Below, piece by piece: positions 34,856-47,321 of a DNA stretch of 64,000 bases (position 1 is the stretch's first letter; each line of letters starts with the position of its first letter). The notes beneath the pieces were generated by a model, which was given only the letters and a program-made list of their open reading frames with translations, ran no database searches and was not told the DNA's origin. Source of the DNA: Trichosporon coremiiforme (taxonomy: Eukaryota > Basidiomycota > Tremellomycetes > Trichosporonales > Trichosporonaceae); contig BCJJ01000004.1 of the NCBI GenBank assembly GCA_039545355.1, positions 1,382,801-1,446,800 on the forward strand. The letters run 5' to 3'. The position numbers and the translations under genes were made by a program.

Positions 34856-35023
34856 GCTTTGTACAGACTATTAGACCCCTGTGATGTACCCTATACCTTG
34901 TTCTGCAGCTAGAAGGTGCAAGATTGGCATCCTATATGACCTATATGCGATGAGAGGTGATTGTACAACACTGGCTCTGAGTGTGTTTTTTTGTTATTCT
35001 ACTCCTTCCTCCACTCCTATCCT

Positions 35024-36823
35024 CTATGAGCGCTTGGTAGCGGCGTTAGCCTGGTTGACAGCCTGCTTCATAACCTGCACGGCCCTCGTCGGGCGACGCA
35101 TGCTAGCAGCCAAACCCATAAGACACGAGAGCACGACAACGGCACCAGCCTGGTGCGCGGCAGCAAGCGGGATAGGGACGAGGTAAAGCAGCGTCGAGAT
35201 ACCGAGCGAGACCTGGCCAAGCGCAGCAGCCGCAGTCCAGGCACTCCATCTCTGCGTAGACTTGGGGAGGGCATTGGCGCCGAGGCGGAGCACTGGGCGG
35301 CGCGCAATCAGGTGCTGGGCAATCAGACCAGTGAAGGTCAGCACGGCCATGACGCGGTGGTCGAACTGGGCCGTGACGGGGTTCTCGAGCATGTTGCGCC
35401 ACCACTTGTCTGATCCGTCCTCCTTCTTGGCGTAGCGCGGGTCCATCAGCTCGTCGAGGGGGGGATGGAAGCCCTCGCCCATGTACGGGAACTCGTTGTA
35501 GACGAGACCCGCATCAAGACCGGCCACAAACGCGCCAGAGACAATCGTAGTGAAGGCCATCACGGTGAGGAAGCCGATGAGGCCGCGGAACCGCTTGACC
35601 GCAGGCGAGGAGAGGGCGGTCGTCAGGCGGTCCACGGCGGCGGCACCGGCTCCGCCCTGCTTGTACTGAGCCGCGAGCTTCTGGTCACGGCGCAGAGTGA
35701 GAGCAGTGTAAAACATGCCCATGTACAGGGCCAGCGCGGCGGACAGGTGCGCGGCAAGACGGTACTGCGACACGCGGGGGTGTTCCTTGTTCTCGATGAT
35801 CTCCTCCTTCAGGCCCGAGGCGACCATGTACCAGCCCAAAAAGCCCTGGAAACCGATACCGCCCGCAATAGCCAAAAGGGTAGTGGGAAGGCCGCGGGGG
35901 AGCTTGTAGCGCGTGCAGTAGTAGATGGCGGGAATGACGAAACTGGGATGTCAGCGGATGCCCGGGTGTTGAACGCCGCAGCGGACGCCGAGCGCCAAGC
36001 CTTCCACGCCGAGACGCCGACGGGACGCCGCCGACACTTTACGACTCCCTTGCGAGAGCACTTTCAGCGGTGCCGTCGAGACTCCAACGAAGAGAGACGT
36101 TCATGTCGGAAGACCTCGGGGTCGGCCTCGGCCTCGGTCTTCTGTGTGGCGTTGCCAAACTGGCCACACCTGTGCTCTCTCTGTCTACAACGCTCGCTGC
36201 GCTCGCAGTACTCACACAAGACCAAGGGTGCGGCCGGCAATACGGTGCGCCCACTCCATGTAGAAGATCTTCTTGAACTCGGCACGCGAGATCTCCGAGT
36301 TGATCATGATACCCTCCGGCGACAGGCGGTACTTCTCCCACTCGGCGTCCCACTCCGCGTCGGTGATGGGGGGACGGACGCCAGTGATGGGATTCCACTC
36401 AACGATAGAAAGGCCAGACTCAGTGAGACGCGTCAGGCCGCCAATGACGATGATGCCGAAGACGAGGGCGGAGCAGCCGAGCAGCCAGGTCGGGAGCGAC
36501 TTGGGGATGGTGCGCACATCCTCGGGCTTGGGGACGGAGGCGTCGGTGGCAGCAGAGGTCGAAGCGGGGGCGGCAGACGAAGACGAAGAGACGAAACGCG
36601 AAGGTGTGAAGAAGGAGAAGGCCTTGGAAGACGAGAAGGGCAGGTACGACGGACCAAAGTAGCCTGCGGCCGGGTATGCGGCGCGGGGACGGGTGTGGGC
36701 CGAGACGGAGACGTGCGAGCTCATGCTGCGCAGCGTGCTGAAGGTACGCATACTGCGCGGGGCGACGCCGCCGGGACGCGCGAGCAGCCGCAGCGCCGAG
36801 ACGGGCTGGAAGAGACCCGCCAT
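35024..36823 (-). CDS. COX15: Heme A synthase Cox15
   Basis: Mitochondrial inner-membrane enzyme that oxidises heme O to heme A for cytochrome oxidase. Exons are 36823-36216 and 35942-35024, giving 508 aa. A Ser/Arg-rich presequence of about 90 residues precedes the first transmembrane helix (LPTWLLGCSALVFGIIVIGGLTRLTESGLSIVEW). Family signatures follow: EFKKIFYMEWAHRIAGRTLGLVFVIPAIYY, GIGFQGFLGWYMVASGL, YRLAAHLSAALALY, VSGAFVAGLDAGLVYNEFPYMGEGF, NPVTAQFDHRVMAVL and AAAHQAGAVVVLSCL. The histidines in EWAHR, AAHLS, FDHR and AAHQ are the expected heme ligands. The single intron is 273 nt. It is convergent with RAD51 and divergent from NAA10. Confidence 0.96.
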
Positions 36824-37134
36824 GGTGGAAGGAGTGTGGGTGTGGACGACGGTGTAAAAGCCCGAACGCGATACGACCTTTGAAAGCTCGTCTTCAGAAA
36901 TATGGGTGATCCCGGACCAGACGCTGCGGGCTCGGCTGGCTCGGCCAGGACCGCTCACCCTGTACACCTTTGCTGGGTGATCCGGAATTCCGAAGTTTAA
37001 GCGCGGTATACACGTACTTTTGTTACCACGTGGCGTTCGTATCAATATCGAGCCTCAGCCCGATCGAGATGAGGACATGGACGAGGAAGACCGGAACGAC
37101 GTCAAAAGTCCACCGAAACGACGACAGCGACACC
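36824..37134. promoter_or_regulatory. Divergent promoter region, COX15 / NAA10
   Basis: Only 311 nt separate the two start codons, so the promoters probably overlap. An ATG at 37069 is in frame with NAA10 and would add 22 residues. Confidence 0.45.
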
Positions 37135-37757
37135 ATGGACATCAGGCAAGCGACTGTGAGCTCATCGTTGAAGGTTCCAAGCTAACAGAACAGATCGAGG
37201 ACCTCCTCGGCATGCAGAATGCGAACCTGCTCAACCTCCCGGAGAACTATACCTTCAAGTACTGTGAGCTTATTATCGATGTCCGAGCTGACCTTCAGAC
37301 CTGTACCACGCCCTGACCTGGCCTGAGCTGTCTTACGTCGCCGTCGACCCCAGCGGACGTGCTGTCGGTTATATCTTGGCCAAGATGTGAGCCTTTATAA
37401 CGCAGCGAAGCTGACATACAGGGAGGAGGAGCCGAGCGCCGAGCCCAGCGGGCACGTCACCTCGATCTCTGTGTTGCGGCCGTACCGCCGCCTCGGACTT
37501 GCCAACAAGCTCATGAAGCAGGCGCAGGAGGCCATGGTCGCGCACTACAACGCGAGCTTCATCACCCTCCACGTGCGCAAGAGCAACCGCGCCGCCATCT
37601 CGCTCTACCGCGACACGCTCGGCTTCGAGGTCCACGCCATGGAGAAGGGATACTGTAAGCTTTCCTAGTAGGTCAGAGCTGACAAACAGACGGCGACGGA
37701 GAGGACGCCTACGGCATGCGCTTCGTGTTCAAGAAGGACGGCGAGAAGAGCGCCTGA
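37135..37757 (+). CDS. NAA10: N-terminal acetyltransferase A catalytic subunit (Naa10/Ard1)
   Basis: GNAT enzyme that acetylates protein N-termini on ribosomes as the NatA complex. Exons are 37135-37155, 37194-37263, 37299-37386, 37422-37654 and 37690-37757, giving 159 aa. The protein begins [31 protein letters not shown] across two introns, the family's conserved start. Acetyl-CoA binding loop [13 protein letters not shown] and the [20 protein letters not shown] segment are intact. It stops soon after GMRF.FKK, so it lacks the long acidic tail of yeast Ard1. The in-frame ATG at 37069 gives a possible 22-residue basic extension, but conservation favours 37135. Confidence 0.96.
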
Positions 37758-37863
37758 ACACGGGCGATTACCGCCGCTGCGTCAGGCATGTCGGGCGCGG
37801 CGGCGTCACTAGACCAGTACTGCACTGTTGCATGAGATGTATCATTATCATATCTAGGTTTCT

Positions 37864-40338
37864 CTAGGCCGAGCGAATACCCGACTGGTCGCGCCAGTGC
37901 TCGAAGAACTCGATCATCTCGGGCGTGATTCGGCGTCGCACCGTGCGCGCAGAGTTGAGCAGGTGCTCCTTCTTCACGAAGGGCGCGTTCAGGTCCTCGT
38001 TCATCGTCGCCAGCGCAGCGTCCTGGCAGATGCTCGCAACCTCTGCACCGGAACAGCCTTCGGTCTGTAATGTTAGCTCGCAAAGTCACAGAAGCTTCGA
38101 CTCACAATATTGGCGAGCTCAACGACGTCGACCTCGGGGTCGACGGCCATGCTCTTCATGCGCAGCTTGAAGATCTCCCGCCTCGTCTCCAGATCGGGGG
38201 CACCGACGTAAAGGATACGGTCCAGGCGTCCCGGACGGGTGAGCGCAGCGTCGAGGACGTCGGGGCGGTTCGTGGCTGCGACGACGGTGACGCCCGAGAG
38301 CGCCTCGATCCCGTCCATCTCATTCAGGAGCGAAGTGAGAACACCTCCATGTCCCTCACCGATATCGCGCGCAGCGCCAAGAGCGTCAATCTCATCAAAG
38401 AAAACGATGGACGGCGAAGCGGCGCGCGCCTTGCGGAAGATCTCGCGGACGGCGCGCTCGCTCTCGCCGACGTACTTCTTGAGCAGCTCCGGTCCCTTGA
38501 CGGCGATGAAGTTGATGCCGCTCTCGGTCGCGAGCGCCTTGGCCGTCATTGTCTTCGAACAACCAGGCGGGCCATAAAGTAGCACGCCGCGGGGTGCGTC
38601 GACGCCGAGACGGGCAAAGGTATCCGCGTGCGTAAGGGGCCACTCGACGCACTCGCGAAGCTTCTGCTTCACTTCGGCCTGGCCACCGATGTCGCTCCAG
38701 CGCACTGTGGGCGTCTCGACGAAGACCTCGCGCATCGCCGAGGGACGGATGGTCGGCAGCGTAGCCTGTACGTCGGCGTACATCAGCTGAGGGCTGCCTT
38801 CCCCACCGGCGGTGTGCCAGCGTTGAATCGCGGCGGAAGCACTCTCGCGGACGAGAGAGCCGAGGTCCGCACCGACATAACCGTGTGTCCGCGCCGCGAT
38901 CGAGGCGACCTCCTCGGGCGAGAGCGCATTCGGCATCTTCGACAGCATGATGTCGAGGATCTGTCGTCGGCCGGCGGCGTCCGGGATACCGATCTCGATC
39001 TCGCGATCGAAACGTCCTGGCCGGCGGAGGGCGGGGTCGATGCTGTTTGGCCGGTTGGTGGCAGCCACGACGACAACGTGCTCTTTGTCATTCGACGTCA
39101 TGCCGTCCATGAGCGTGAGAAGCATGGCGACGACACGACGCTCGACCTCGCCGCCCTCACCGCCGTCTCGGCGAGGACAGAGAGCGTCGACCTCGTCCAG
39201 CACAATGATGCAGGGGGAGCGCTTCCGCGCCTCCTCAAAAATGGATCGCAGACGCTCCTCCGTCTCGCCGTGGAAGGCGCTTGAGAGCTCGGGTCCGTTG
39301 ACGACGATGCAGCTGCAGTTCGGTGTCGAGGCCGCAATCGCACGGGCGAGCGCAGTCTTACCCGTTCCCGGGGGACCGTGAAGGAGGAGACCGCGCGGCG
39401 GCGTGAGACCGAACTGCGTGAAAACCTCGGGGTTCCGAAGCGGCAGATCGAGGAGAGCCTTGACCTGCTTAATCTGAGACTCGAGACCTCCGAGCTGCAG
39501 GTACGATTGGGATGAGGAAGACGGAGAGAAGATGTTGATGTACGAAGGAATAACGGCCGTCTGACGTCAGCAGAAGAACAGAAGATAAGCTCACAGAAGA
39601 CTTAGACGCTGACGACCCGGGCTTGTCTTCCCCGTCTGTCGCGAGGGAGACCTTCGTTCGCCACTCGACCTCGTACACGTCCGGGATGTCGGAGAGGTTC
39701 AGCGACTTCAGCTCTTTCGCGAGAGCGTCAGCGGTGGCAGCTCGTGCGGCAGCAGCCTTGGCAGACACCTCGTACTCGGTGACGATGTACTGCGTCTCCT
39801 CATCGCTGAGGGTGACAACATAGCCGGGAGCAACATACTTGACAGCCGCAAGCGCTTCCTTGACGGCCGCCCGCTGCCACTCAACCTCGCGCTTCTGGCC
39901 AGTCTCGTCGCTGCCCTTCGATGGTTTCGGCTCGCTGAGAAGCTTGACAGTGACGTTCTTCAGAATACCCTTCGAGCCAGCTGACGGAAACCTGTACAGG
40001 TCGACCTGATGGGTGCCAAGGTTGCCGATCTGACCGGGGGAGAGCGCAAGAGCTGCTATTAGTTAGGCGAAACGGGTCGTGAACTCACTTTCTTCATCGA
40101 GGCCAATTCTCGGCCACAGCTGAGCCACTACCCATCCGAGAGGCTTCGAGACAGTGGAGTCCTCGATCGGGGAGCCTGTGCCTCGCAGCAGAACCCAATC
40201 TCCGGCGAGGAGCTTCTTCGCCTTCAGAAGGTCTGGGGAGACGTGGGCACGGCGGGTGCGGCGAAGTGCCGGGATCTCGGACCCGCTGTCTTCGAAATCG
40301 ACGTGAAGCGCGTTGAGAGTCGCAATGGGATCCGCCAT
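37864..40338 (-). CDS. AFG2: AAA ATPase Afg2/Drg1 (SPATA5-like)
   Basis: Hexameric double-ring ATPase; in yeast Drg1 releases Rlp24 from pre-60S ribosomes in the cytoplasm. Exons are 40338-40089, 40052-39595, 39560-38106 and 38064-37864, giving 787 aa. The N-domain covers about 1-230. D1 has Walker A GPPGTGKT (298-305), Walker B IIVLDEVD and NRPNSIDPALRRPGRFDREI. D2 has GPPGCSKT (566-573), the Cys-Ser variant typical of Afg2 and Cdc48-like D2 domains, followed by KYVGESERAVREIFRKA and VFFDEIDAL. The C-terminus has the family's EGCSGAEVASICQDAALATMNED. At the intron 1 acceptor the sequence TAGCAG is a tandem NAG site; either choice keeps the frame. Confidence 0.94.
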
Positions 40339-41003
40339 GGCGTCTGGGTGAGATGTCCGCGCAATGACGATATCGCCCTCTCGTCCTCATCGACCTTCAT
40401 GAAACGTAAGAAATCGTAGAGGGTTGTCACGTGATAAAACCCGGGTGGGGCCCCTGTTATCCGTTCCTGAATTGATACGGGTGATATGGTGTGACTGTAA
40501 CATGTGGGATCGTGAGACTGAAGAGGGTGGCAAATCCCCATGCGACTTGAAGCACTAGGCGACGTTGACGACGGCGAGGAGGGGCAGGTCAAGATGCATC
40601 GACAGAAGTCGGAGAACAATGGCTAGCGTAGTTCTGGCGCGAGGGAAGGGGTGGGTGGGGGTGCGACAGGCGCCAGGCGGCGGTCGTTCCCGTTGCGTAT
40701 CTCACGAATTCACTAATCTTAATCTGCCGTTGCCACCCGGGCCTGCCATACCACCGCACCGATGCCACCGTTCCACCGATCCCACCGCTAGCGCACATGC
40801 ACATACACTCACCTTGACTCGTTGCGCCTTTGCCTCCATTTCTTTTCCTCCCCATCTCTCATTCCTCCACCTCACCTCTCATCTTGCCCCTTCCCCGTTC
40901 ACATCACCTCCAGCAGCCAAGACTTGCCATCCACACTCCCACCCCGTCACCACCATCTCCTGCCTGTCAGTCCTTGGCTCAAGCCGCCGACCACAGAACG
41001 GAA
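40339..41003. promoter_or_regulatory. Divergent promoter region, AFG2 / CHFR-like gene
   Basis: About 665 nt with a pyrimidine-rich stretch before the plus-strand start codon. No gene seen and no specific element recognised. Confidence 0.45.
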
Positions 41004-43250
41004 ATGGATACCAGGCTGGGCCTCATCCGGTCCAGGGACGAGTTCGACGCCAGCTCCGGCTCTGAATCGTCATCACCCCACCGGTCCAAGTCGGCTCGCA
41101 CCAGCTTAGCCTCGACTGCGTCGTCCAGCCCGGGTGACCACAATGATGGTTCAACCAACTGTAAATCTCAGTCCCGGCATCCCGCTGACCCCTCCCAGCA
41201 AACCTCGACTCTGAGGCGACCGAGGACCGTACCGCCGACGCCCTCGTTGAGGAGCTAGAGTGCGGCATGTGCGCAGGCGTATTCATCGAGGTGAGTGTAT
41301 ACGTACGTCCACGCTGACTGTAACCTAGCCGGTGGCATTGAATGGCTGCGGGCATGTCTTCTGCGGCTCATGCGTCATGCAGTGGATCAAGGTCAGTCAT
41401 TCCATTTCAACGCTTCCGCTAACCCTCAGTCTATGCCCAAGTATCCCCCGTCCCTACTCCCTGGTGATCCCGTGCCCGAGCCCGTCTCCTGTCCACACTG
41501 CCGACACGCTCCTGTCCAGACGGCTACTCCTTGTCGACTCGCAAAGACCATGGTCGGCATCCTTCTCGCCAGTCGCCCTGATGTTGCTCGCCCTCCCAAT
41601 GAGCACCGTCAGGCAGAGTCGCTCTACCAGTCCACCACCGGAGTCATCAAGGTTGGTTATGCCCTTACCTCGATTCATGCTGACACCGAAGTTCCCCACG
41701 CCTCCACCACCGCCCCGTCAACTGCAGCAGCACGAATTCTGGCTCCCATGCCGTTCTTGCTACCCTGAGGAAGGCCAGTGGAAGTGTCCCCAGCCGGTTC
41801 CTCGCTTCGAAGTTCCTGCTGAAAGAGATCGATGCCTTCGAGCGGACGGGCTTTGCCCAGATGGCCACCGTCTCTGCGCTGGATGGTAGGTGATCCGCCC
41901 TGGTATTCACTGACATGCAGTGAACGTCTATCGCCGAGTAACGGGCCGCAGTGCTCCAGCTGCAACATTTGTGGCGAAGGATTCTGCGGCGATGCCGTGA
42001 GTGTCGAGCCGCGTCTCAACCTAACATCAGACCACCGGGTGCGACTGTGTCGCAGTGTCCGCCTCGAAACCCACGAGTCAATTCCATGCACTGCCCTACA
42101 TGTTGGAGGACTGTCCATCGGACATGCTTGCCATGGCCTTCAAGTACGTTGCTCAACTCCACTCCAACTAACGTGCAGGGACAATTGGACTGAGATGTAT
42201 CATCTCGGTATCTATCTCGGGAACAACGAGCACATGTCTGCCCAGTACATCTACAAGCAGATTCTAGAGTGGCTTCGCTCCCCTGAGGGTCTGGACTCGG
42301 GCGGCATTCTTGCGATGATGAACCGAGCCGACATCAACCTGCGATTGCGGACGGGGATGGCCGATGAGATGCAGCAGGCAGTCATGTCGGCCGGCGATAG
42401 CGCCTCAGAATCGCGTATCTGCGGGGGCTGCGCAGACGAGATCCTCTGCGTGAGTAAATGACTTCGGAGCTGCAACTGACGCCAGGCTGGACTCTTCGAG
42501 TGGTGGATGAGGGAGTTGAAGAAGCCGGAGGTTCTGCAAGCGCGTCCAGCCGACGTTCGGAACCGCCCCAACTGCAAGTTCGGACGCACTTGCAGCCGCC
42601 AGGACAGCGACAATCACGCCAAGAAGTACAACCACATTTGCGATGCCCTTCCCGAGGACGAAGCTCGCACAATGCACCAAGACGACGCCCTTCCTGCTCG
42701 AGAGAATGCGCCTGAGCAGGACAACTCCGGAGCGGAGAGTGACGACAGTGGATCGGATGATGAGAACGACAGCCCTTCCAACTTTGCCGACGCTGAGACG
42801 CAGTGGGAGGCCGCACCCGTTGGTGTCGAGGTCGTGTGCCACACGACTGGCTTGAACAGCGCGTGGGCCAGTAACACTGCCCCGGCGTACGCCCCATCGA
42901 CCTCGACATCGACTCAGGCGTTCTCTATCGCCAACCTCGTCAATGAGACTGCCGGCCCGTCAAGCTCCGCAGACACCCAGTCACGCGCAGCTCAAGCGCC
43001 AACTTGGCAAGCGGCCTCTAGCTCCCAGTCCACCGTACTCGGCCTTCGCTCACCCCACCAGACCACACACCAGCCTAACATCTACCCTAACCTTTTCGAC
43101 AGTGTGGGTGGTTCCATGAGCCTGCCCCTGTCGAGCAAGCTTCCTCCACTTCAGACCGGATCGAAGCTTCCCTCGCTTTTTGACATGCCAGAGGCGTCGA
43201 CCTCTGCTCGCAAGCTTGACTCTTCTAGCATGGACGTTGAGCAACAGTAG
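41004..43250 (+). CDS. CHFR-like RING E3 ubiquitin ligase with PBZ-type zinc finger
   Basis: Exons are 41004-41160, 41199-41290, 41329-41391, 41430-41651, 41692-41885, 41921-41996, 42031-42143, 42179-42449 and 42486-43250, giving 650 aa. A C3HC4 RING spans residues 74-128 (CGMC ... CGHVFCGSC ... CPHC). A cysteine-rich region follows (WLPCRSCYP, CLRADGLCPDGHRLCAGC, CSSCNICGEGFCG) and a helical block around MYHLGIYLGNNEHMSAQYIY, as in CHFR. At 426-446 the pattern C-x5-C-x7-H-x5-H (CKFGRTCSRQDSDNHAKKYNH) resembles a poly(ADP-ribose)-binding PBZ finger. The N-terminal FHA domain of animal CHFR is absent; residues 1-60 are Ser-rich. The C-terminal 200 residues are low-complexity. A role in mitotic stress checkpoint ubiquitination is inferred from family only. 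Confidence 0.85.
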
Positions 43251-44033
43251 CAGTATAGCTGCTGGTCGGAGTTGTTGTCACACTGTGTAAACGATATTGT
43301 AGGATACCCGCTTTTTTAGAGTGACCCGTCCCCCGTTGTAACGTGTTGTATATAGCTAAATGGAAGGCTTTCTCTGTCAGTTCGCGGCACGCGGACCGAC
43401 GGGCTCGACATGTGCATGGCTGAAGGGGTGGCAGGAATGCCAGGCGGAACAGCGAGCAGGGTCTATTGAACAGGGAGCAGACTCGAGACTCGGCAGCAAA
43501 GCGATCGAACGACAGGAGGACAGGAAAAATCCGAGATTAAAACGTGAAGCGAACTTTGGGCGGGCTGTGGTTGGCGGAGACTGCCCACAGGTTGCCACTG
43601 CCGCCTTCCCCACCTGAAGCTTCACGTCCACCCGCAGATTTGCCTCCGCCCTAAGTTTGAGCCTGCTAACTGCTTGGCGCCTTGAGACAGCATGGCTGTA
43701 GTTGACATCTCACCATCTCACCTATATCCAGCCCCAGTGTTCCCCGCTCGACCTCTTCTCTCCGCCATCCCTCTCTTATAGGTTCATCAGCCCTGCATCG
43801 AAGACCGACCCGACTGCTCGCGGCGACTCCGACTTGCATCTCACCCGTCGTTCCCCCACCCCCACGTTGTTGACCGACGCGCTGTTTCCAGTCGACAGAA
43901 TCCGCGGCATTCACGGCTACTTACCTGCGGCCGCCGACTGTCCACTTTAGTCTCATCCCCGCCTCCCCGGCCTTCTTGCCACTCCCCGGCACGCTGTCAC
44001 CGACTTTGTCGTCCGTGATTCCTGGCTTTCACC
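43251..44033. other. Intergenic, promoter of the Zn2Cys6 gene
   Basis: Nearly 800 nt without a supported gene. It is pyrimidine-rich on the plus strand from 43700 onward, like a leader. Confidence 0.5.
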
Positions 44034-47000
44034 ATGTCGGCGCCCTCGGGCGTGTCCATTGCAGCAGCGCCGGCCAAACCTGAGGCGGCGGCGTCCTCAT
44101 CCTCGACGCCATCGGCGTCAGCCGCTTCTCGTCCGACCAGCTTGCCGATCCAGCGTGCACCTTCCTCGGGCGGCGCAACAGCGTCAGCCTCACCAGCACC
44201 GCAAGCGTCCGCAGCATCTGTCGCCAACGACAAGAAGCGGAAGGCCCATCCGACATCGGCATCCGGGGCTGCAAAGGCCGGCGACGATGCCGCATCCTCC
44301 TCTGCGTCGGCGAACGTTGCCGCTCCTGCACCCGTTCCTGTTCCACGGCCCAGAGAGGCAAAGCGTACCCGAGTTCACTTTTCGTGCGTCGAGTGTCACC
44401 GACGAAAGCAGAAGTGCGATCGCAAGGAGCCGTGTTCTCAGTGTGTGGCGAGACGCGTTCCTCATCTGTGCCGACCCTTCTTGAACGGCGTCGAGGATCC
44501 CAACGCGTGAGTACCAATGCCGCCTGGCATACCTTACCAGTGTTTTCGTGCAACCTGGGCAGGTGTCATTCTCGGGAAGCACTGTCCCCTCTAGGCTCTA
44601 GCCGAAGACTCTGGTTTCAAACGATGTCCTGACTGACGCCCAGTAACTCGGACGTGCACGCTCGTCTCGCCACCATTGAGGGTATGCTCACTCGTCTGGT
44701 GTCTGTGATCCCTCAAGCACTGGCTTCGAGAGCACCGGTAGACCACTCCTCGCCTGACGTGTCGTCGATCGCAACTCAAGGCGAAGATGTCTTCCACCCG
44801 CAGTCTGCACCGCAACCCTCGACCGAACCGCCTCGTCAAGTCTTCCCCCACAAGCCGCCTCCATCCGGCCTCTTCCCCGCAAACTTATCAACCTCCACCC
44901 CTGTCGGGCGATCAGGGTTCGGCTGGGGCTTGCGAGAAGGTCGCATGATCTCGCTCAGCGTCGAAGACAATGCCGAGCTTCGCGACCTTCTGCTGACTCT
45001 TAGGGAGAGCGGCATCACGAAGAACCATCTTGAATGGCTCATTGCAGGCGTTCCGGGGCGTCGCATGGCGGACGCTTTGGTCGAGCTGTACTTCAGGTGA
45101 GTTGCGTTATGTCATCCGGAGGCTTGTGCTGACAATCAGGGACATTGAGTGCGTAACTCCCTCCTGTGGCCGATGTGGGGTGCTAACTTCTGCGCAGCTG
45201 GACCCGTTACAAGATGAACCGACCTGCATTTGAGCGCCGATATGTTGCTTTCTTCGATTCGATTGGACGCAACCCGACTAGCCCAAAGATCGATGCCGAC
45301 ACCATCAAGTGGCTTCCTCTGATGTTCATTGTGGTGAGTGCCTCATGGACGTTGTGCCTTCCTTGCCCCTAGTTGCTAACATGTAGCTCGCAATTGCCGT
45401 ATTGTCCGCTGGGCCGGATATTGTGCCAGCCGACGAACAACAAGGCTGGTCGAGGCGATTCTACGGATCGGCGCGCAGTGGCTTGGAATACGCCAAGGCG
45501 TTGCAACGTGATAACCTCGAAGTGCTATTCGCAGGGCTGCTGGCGTCGCGCTACATGCTGCTCACCCGCCGTCCTGCCGAAGGCTCTACGCCTCTTACGA
45601 CAGCCTTCCAACTCGGCCTTTACCGCGATGGGACGGTGCTTAACATGTCGGACAAGCGCGAAATGGAGGTTCGTCGTCGTGCATGGGCAATGCTCTACCA
45701 CCTCGACCGAACCATCTCGCTTCTTGTTGGTCGCCCAGCTTCGATCTCGGATGCGCATACCGATGCGCGCCCGCCGGCTAATCTGGACGATGAAGAGATC
45801 GAGAGCGGAGATTTCGACCCGGCGGGTCATCCCATGACCAAGCCGACTCAGTACACTTACGTGATCGTGCGCCACAAGCTTGCCGAGATTATGGGTCGCA
45901 TCGCGTACCACACTTTCACCATCCAGATGCCAGACTATCAGACGGTCTTGGCACTGGACAAGGAGCTCCTCGCCTGGCGAGACTCACTCCCGTCCTTCCT
46001 GGCGATGATCAACCCCGACACCAGCCTGGACGCCAGCCACCCCTACCTCTTTGTTCAACGCCACCTTCTTGCTTGCGAGTGGTATTACACCCGTATCACC
46101 CTTAACCGGCCGTATCTGCTGCGACGGAAGCCGCAAGACGGGCGCTACGCGTACTCCCGGAATGCGGCTATCGAGTCTGCACGTGCCGACCTCCTGTCCC
46201 GCCGCTCCTTCATGCTTGAGAAGGGCGACCTGATCATCAACTCCGGCGGATACCGAGTGCTCAACTCGTACATGGTTCTTGGTGTGACCATCAAGCTGGA
46301 CCCTGACTCGCCCCAAGCGGACGAGCTCCGTCACTTACTCAACGTGGTATCTGGCCGAGCCCGTGATGAGCAGGGACGTCTCTCAGAACCCATCGTCAAG
46401 GAGGAGCTGGCCATCGTCGAATTTCTCACTGCGAAGAACCCGACCAAGGCCGCGCCCTCTGCTGCCAACGGCTCTGCTCAGAAGCAGCGCGCTGCGAACG
46501 GGGAAGGCAGTGACGAGAACACCCCGGTCGACCTGCTACTCGGGTTGGCCAAGACCAACTCCGGTCGCCGCGCTGCCGAGGAGGAGCGACGCCAACTCCG
46601 TCTTCAGCAGCGCCGCGAGATGGAGGAGCAGCGTATGGCCCAGCGCAGGTCCATGTCGTCGACGTCCAACGGCAACACCCAGATGTCGTCGGCTTCGCCG
46701 TGGGGCTATGTCGCACCGCAGATGCCCGGGCTGGACGTGCACCAGCCGTTCGGCTCCCAGAACGCATCAGGTATGCGCCGCCTCCCTCGTCCTCTGCAGC
46801 CTCCAAGCGGCGCGAAGCGTGAGGGCTCAGACAGCGGTAAGGACTCTCTCGGCAACTGGTCTCCCGAGAATCCGTTCAGCTTTGAGAGTGCCCGAGCGTC
46901 GCCTGGTTTCAACACGACTGGACCAAACATCATTCCCAGTCCCCACGGCCAGTTCCAGAACGTCAGCAACCAAAACAACGGTGCCAACCAGATCTCTGGG

Positions 47001-47321
47001 CTGTCGTCCTACCCCGACATGTCGCTGCCGATCACGTCCCCTAACGACCAGCTCACGACGACGCTCCAGCAGAACAACGCAGAGCTGTTCGGCTCCAACG
47101 GGGCCGAATTTGGGTCAGCCGTGGGCGACGGGTTCGACTTTACAAATCTGGGCGTTCCTGGGCCAGGGAACATGGACATGGGAGCCTTCAACCCCTTCAC
47201 GATCACGCAAACCGGCGGCAATGACGAAGGAAGCGGATCGGAACCCGGTCCGGACGACGAGACGACATTCCTCAACTTCATCCTTCACAAGTTTGCCAAT
47301 AATTCCGGAGAGCCCGTGTAA
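44034..47321 (+). CDS. Zn2Cys6 fungal transcription factor
   Basis: Exons are 44034-44506, 44644-45096, 45140-45148, 45198-45333 and 45387-47321, giving 1001 aa. An Ala/Ser/Pro-rich N-terminus precedes the binuclear cluster at 118-146 with the exact spacing C-x2-C-x6-C-x5-C-x2-C-x8-C (CVECHRRKQKCDRKEPCSQC). A short dimerisation-type helix follows (HARLATIEGMLTRLVSVI). The fungal-specific transcription factor domain covers about 300-640, with ASRYMLLTRRPAEG, FQLGLYRDG and MEVRRRAWAMLYHLDRTISLLVGRPASI. The C-terminal 300 residues are Gln/Asn/Ser-rich, suggesting an activation region, and end in an acidic DDETTFLNFILHKF helix. Target genes cannot be told from sequence. Exon 3 is only 9 nt and restores YFRDIDWTRYKMNRPAFERRY. 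Confidence 0.9.

Noticed and set aside
35465..36883. 472-codon open frame on the plus strand
   Set aside because: Antisense to COX15, whose heme-ligand histidines and membrane helices are intact on the other strand; the frame also runs through the COX15 intron.
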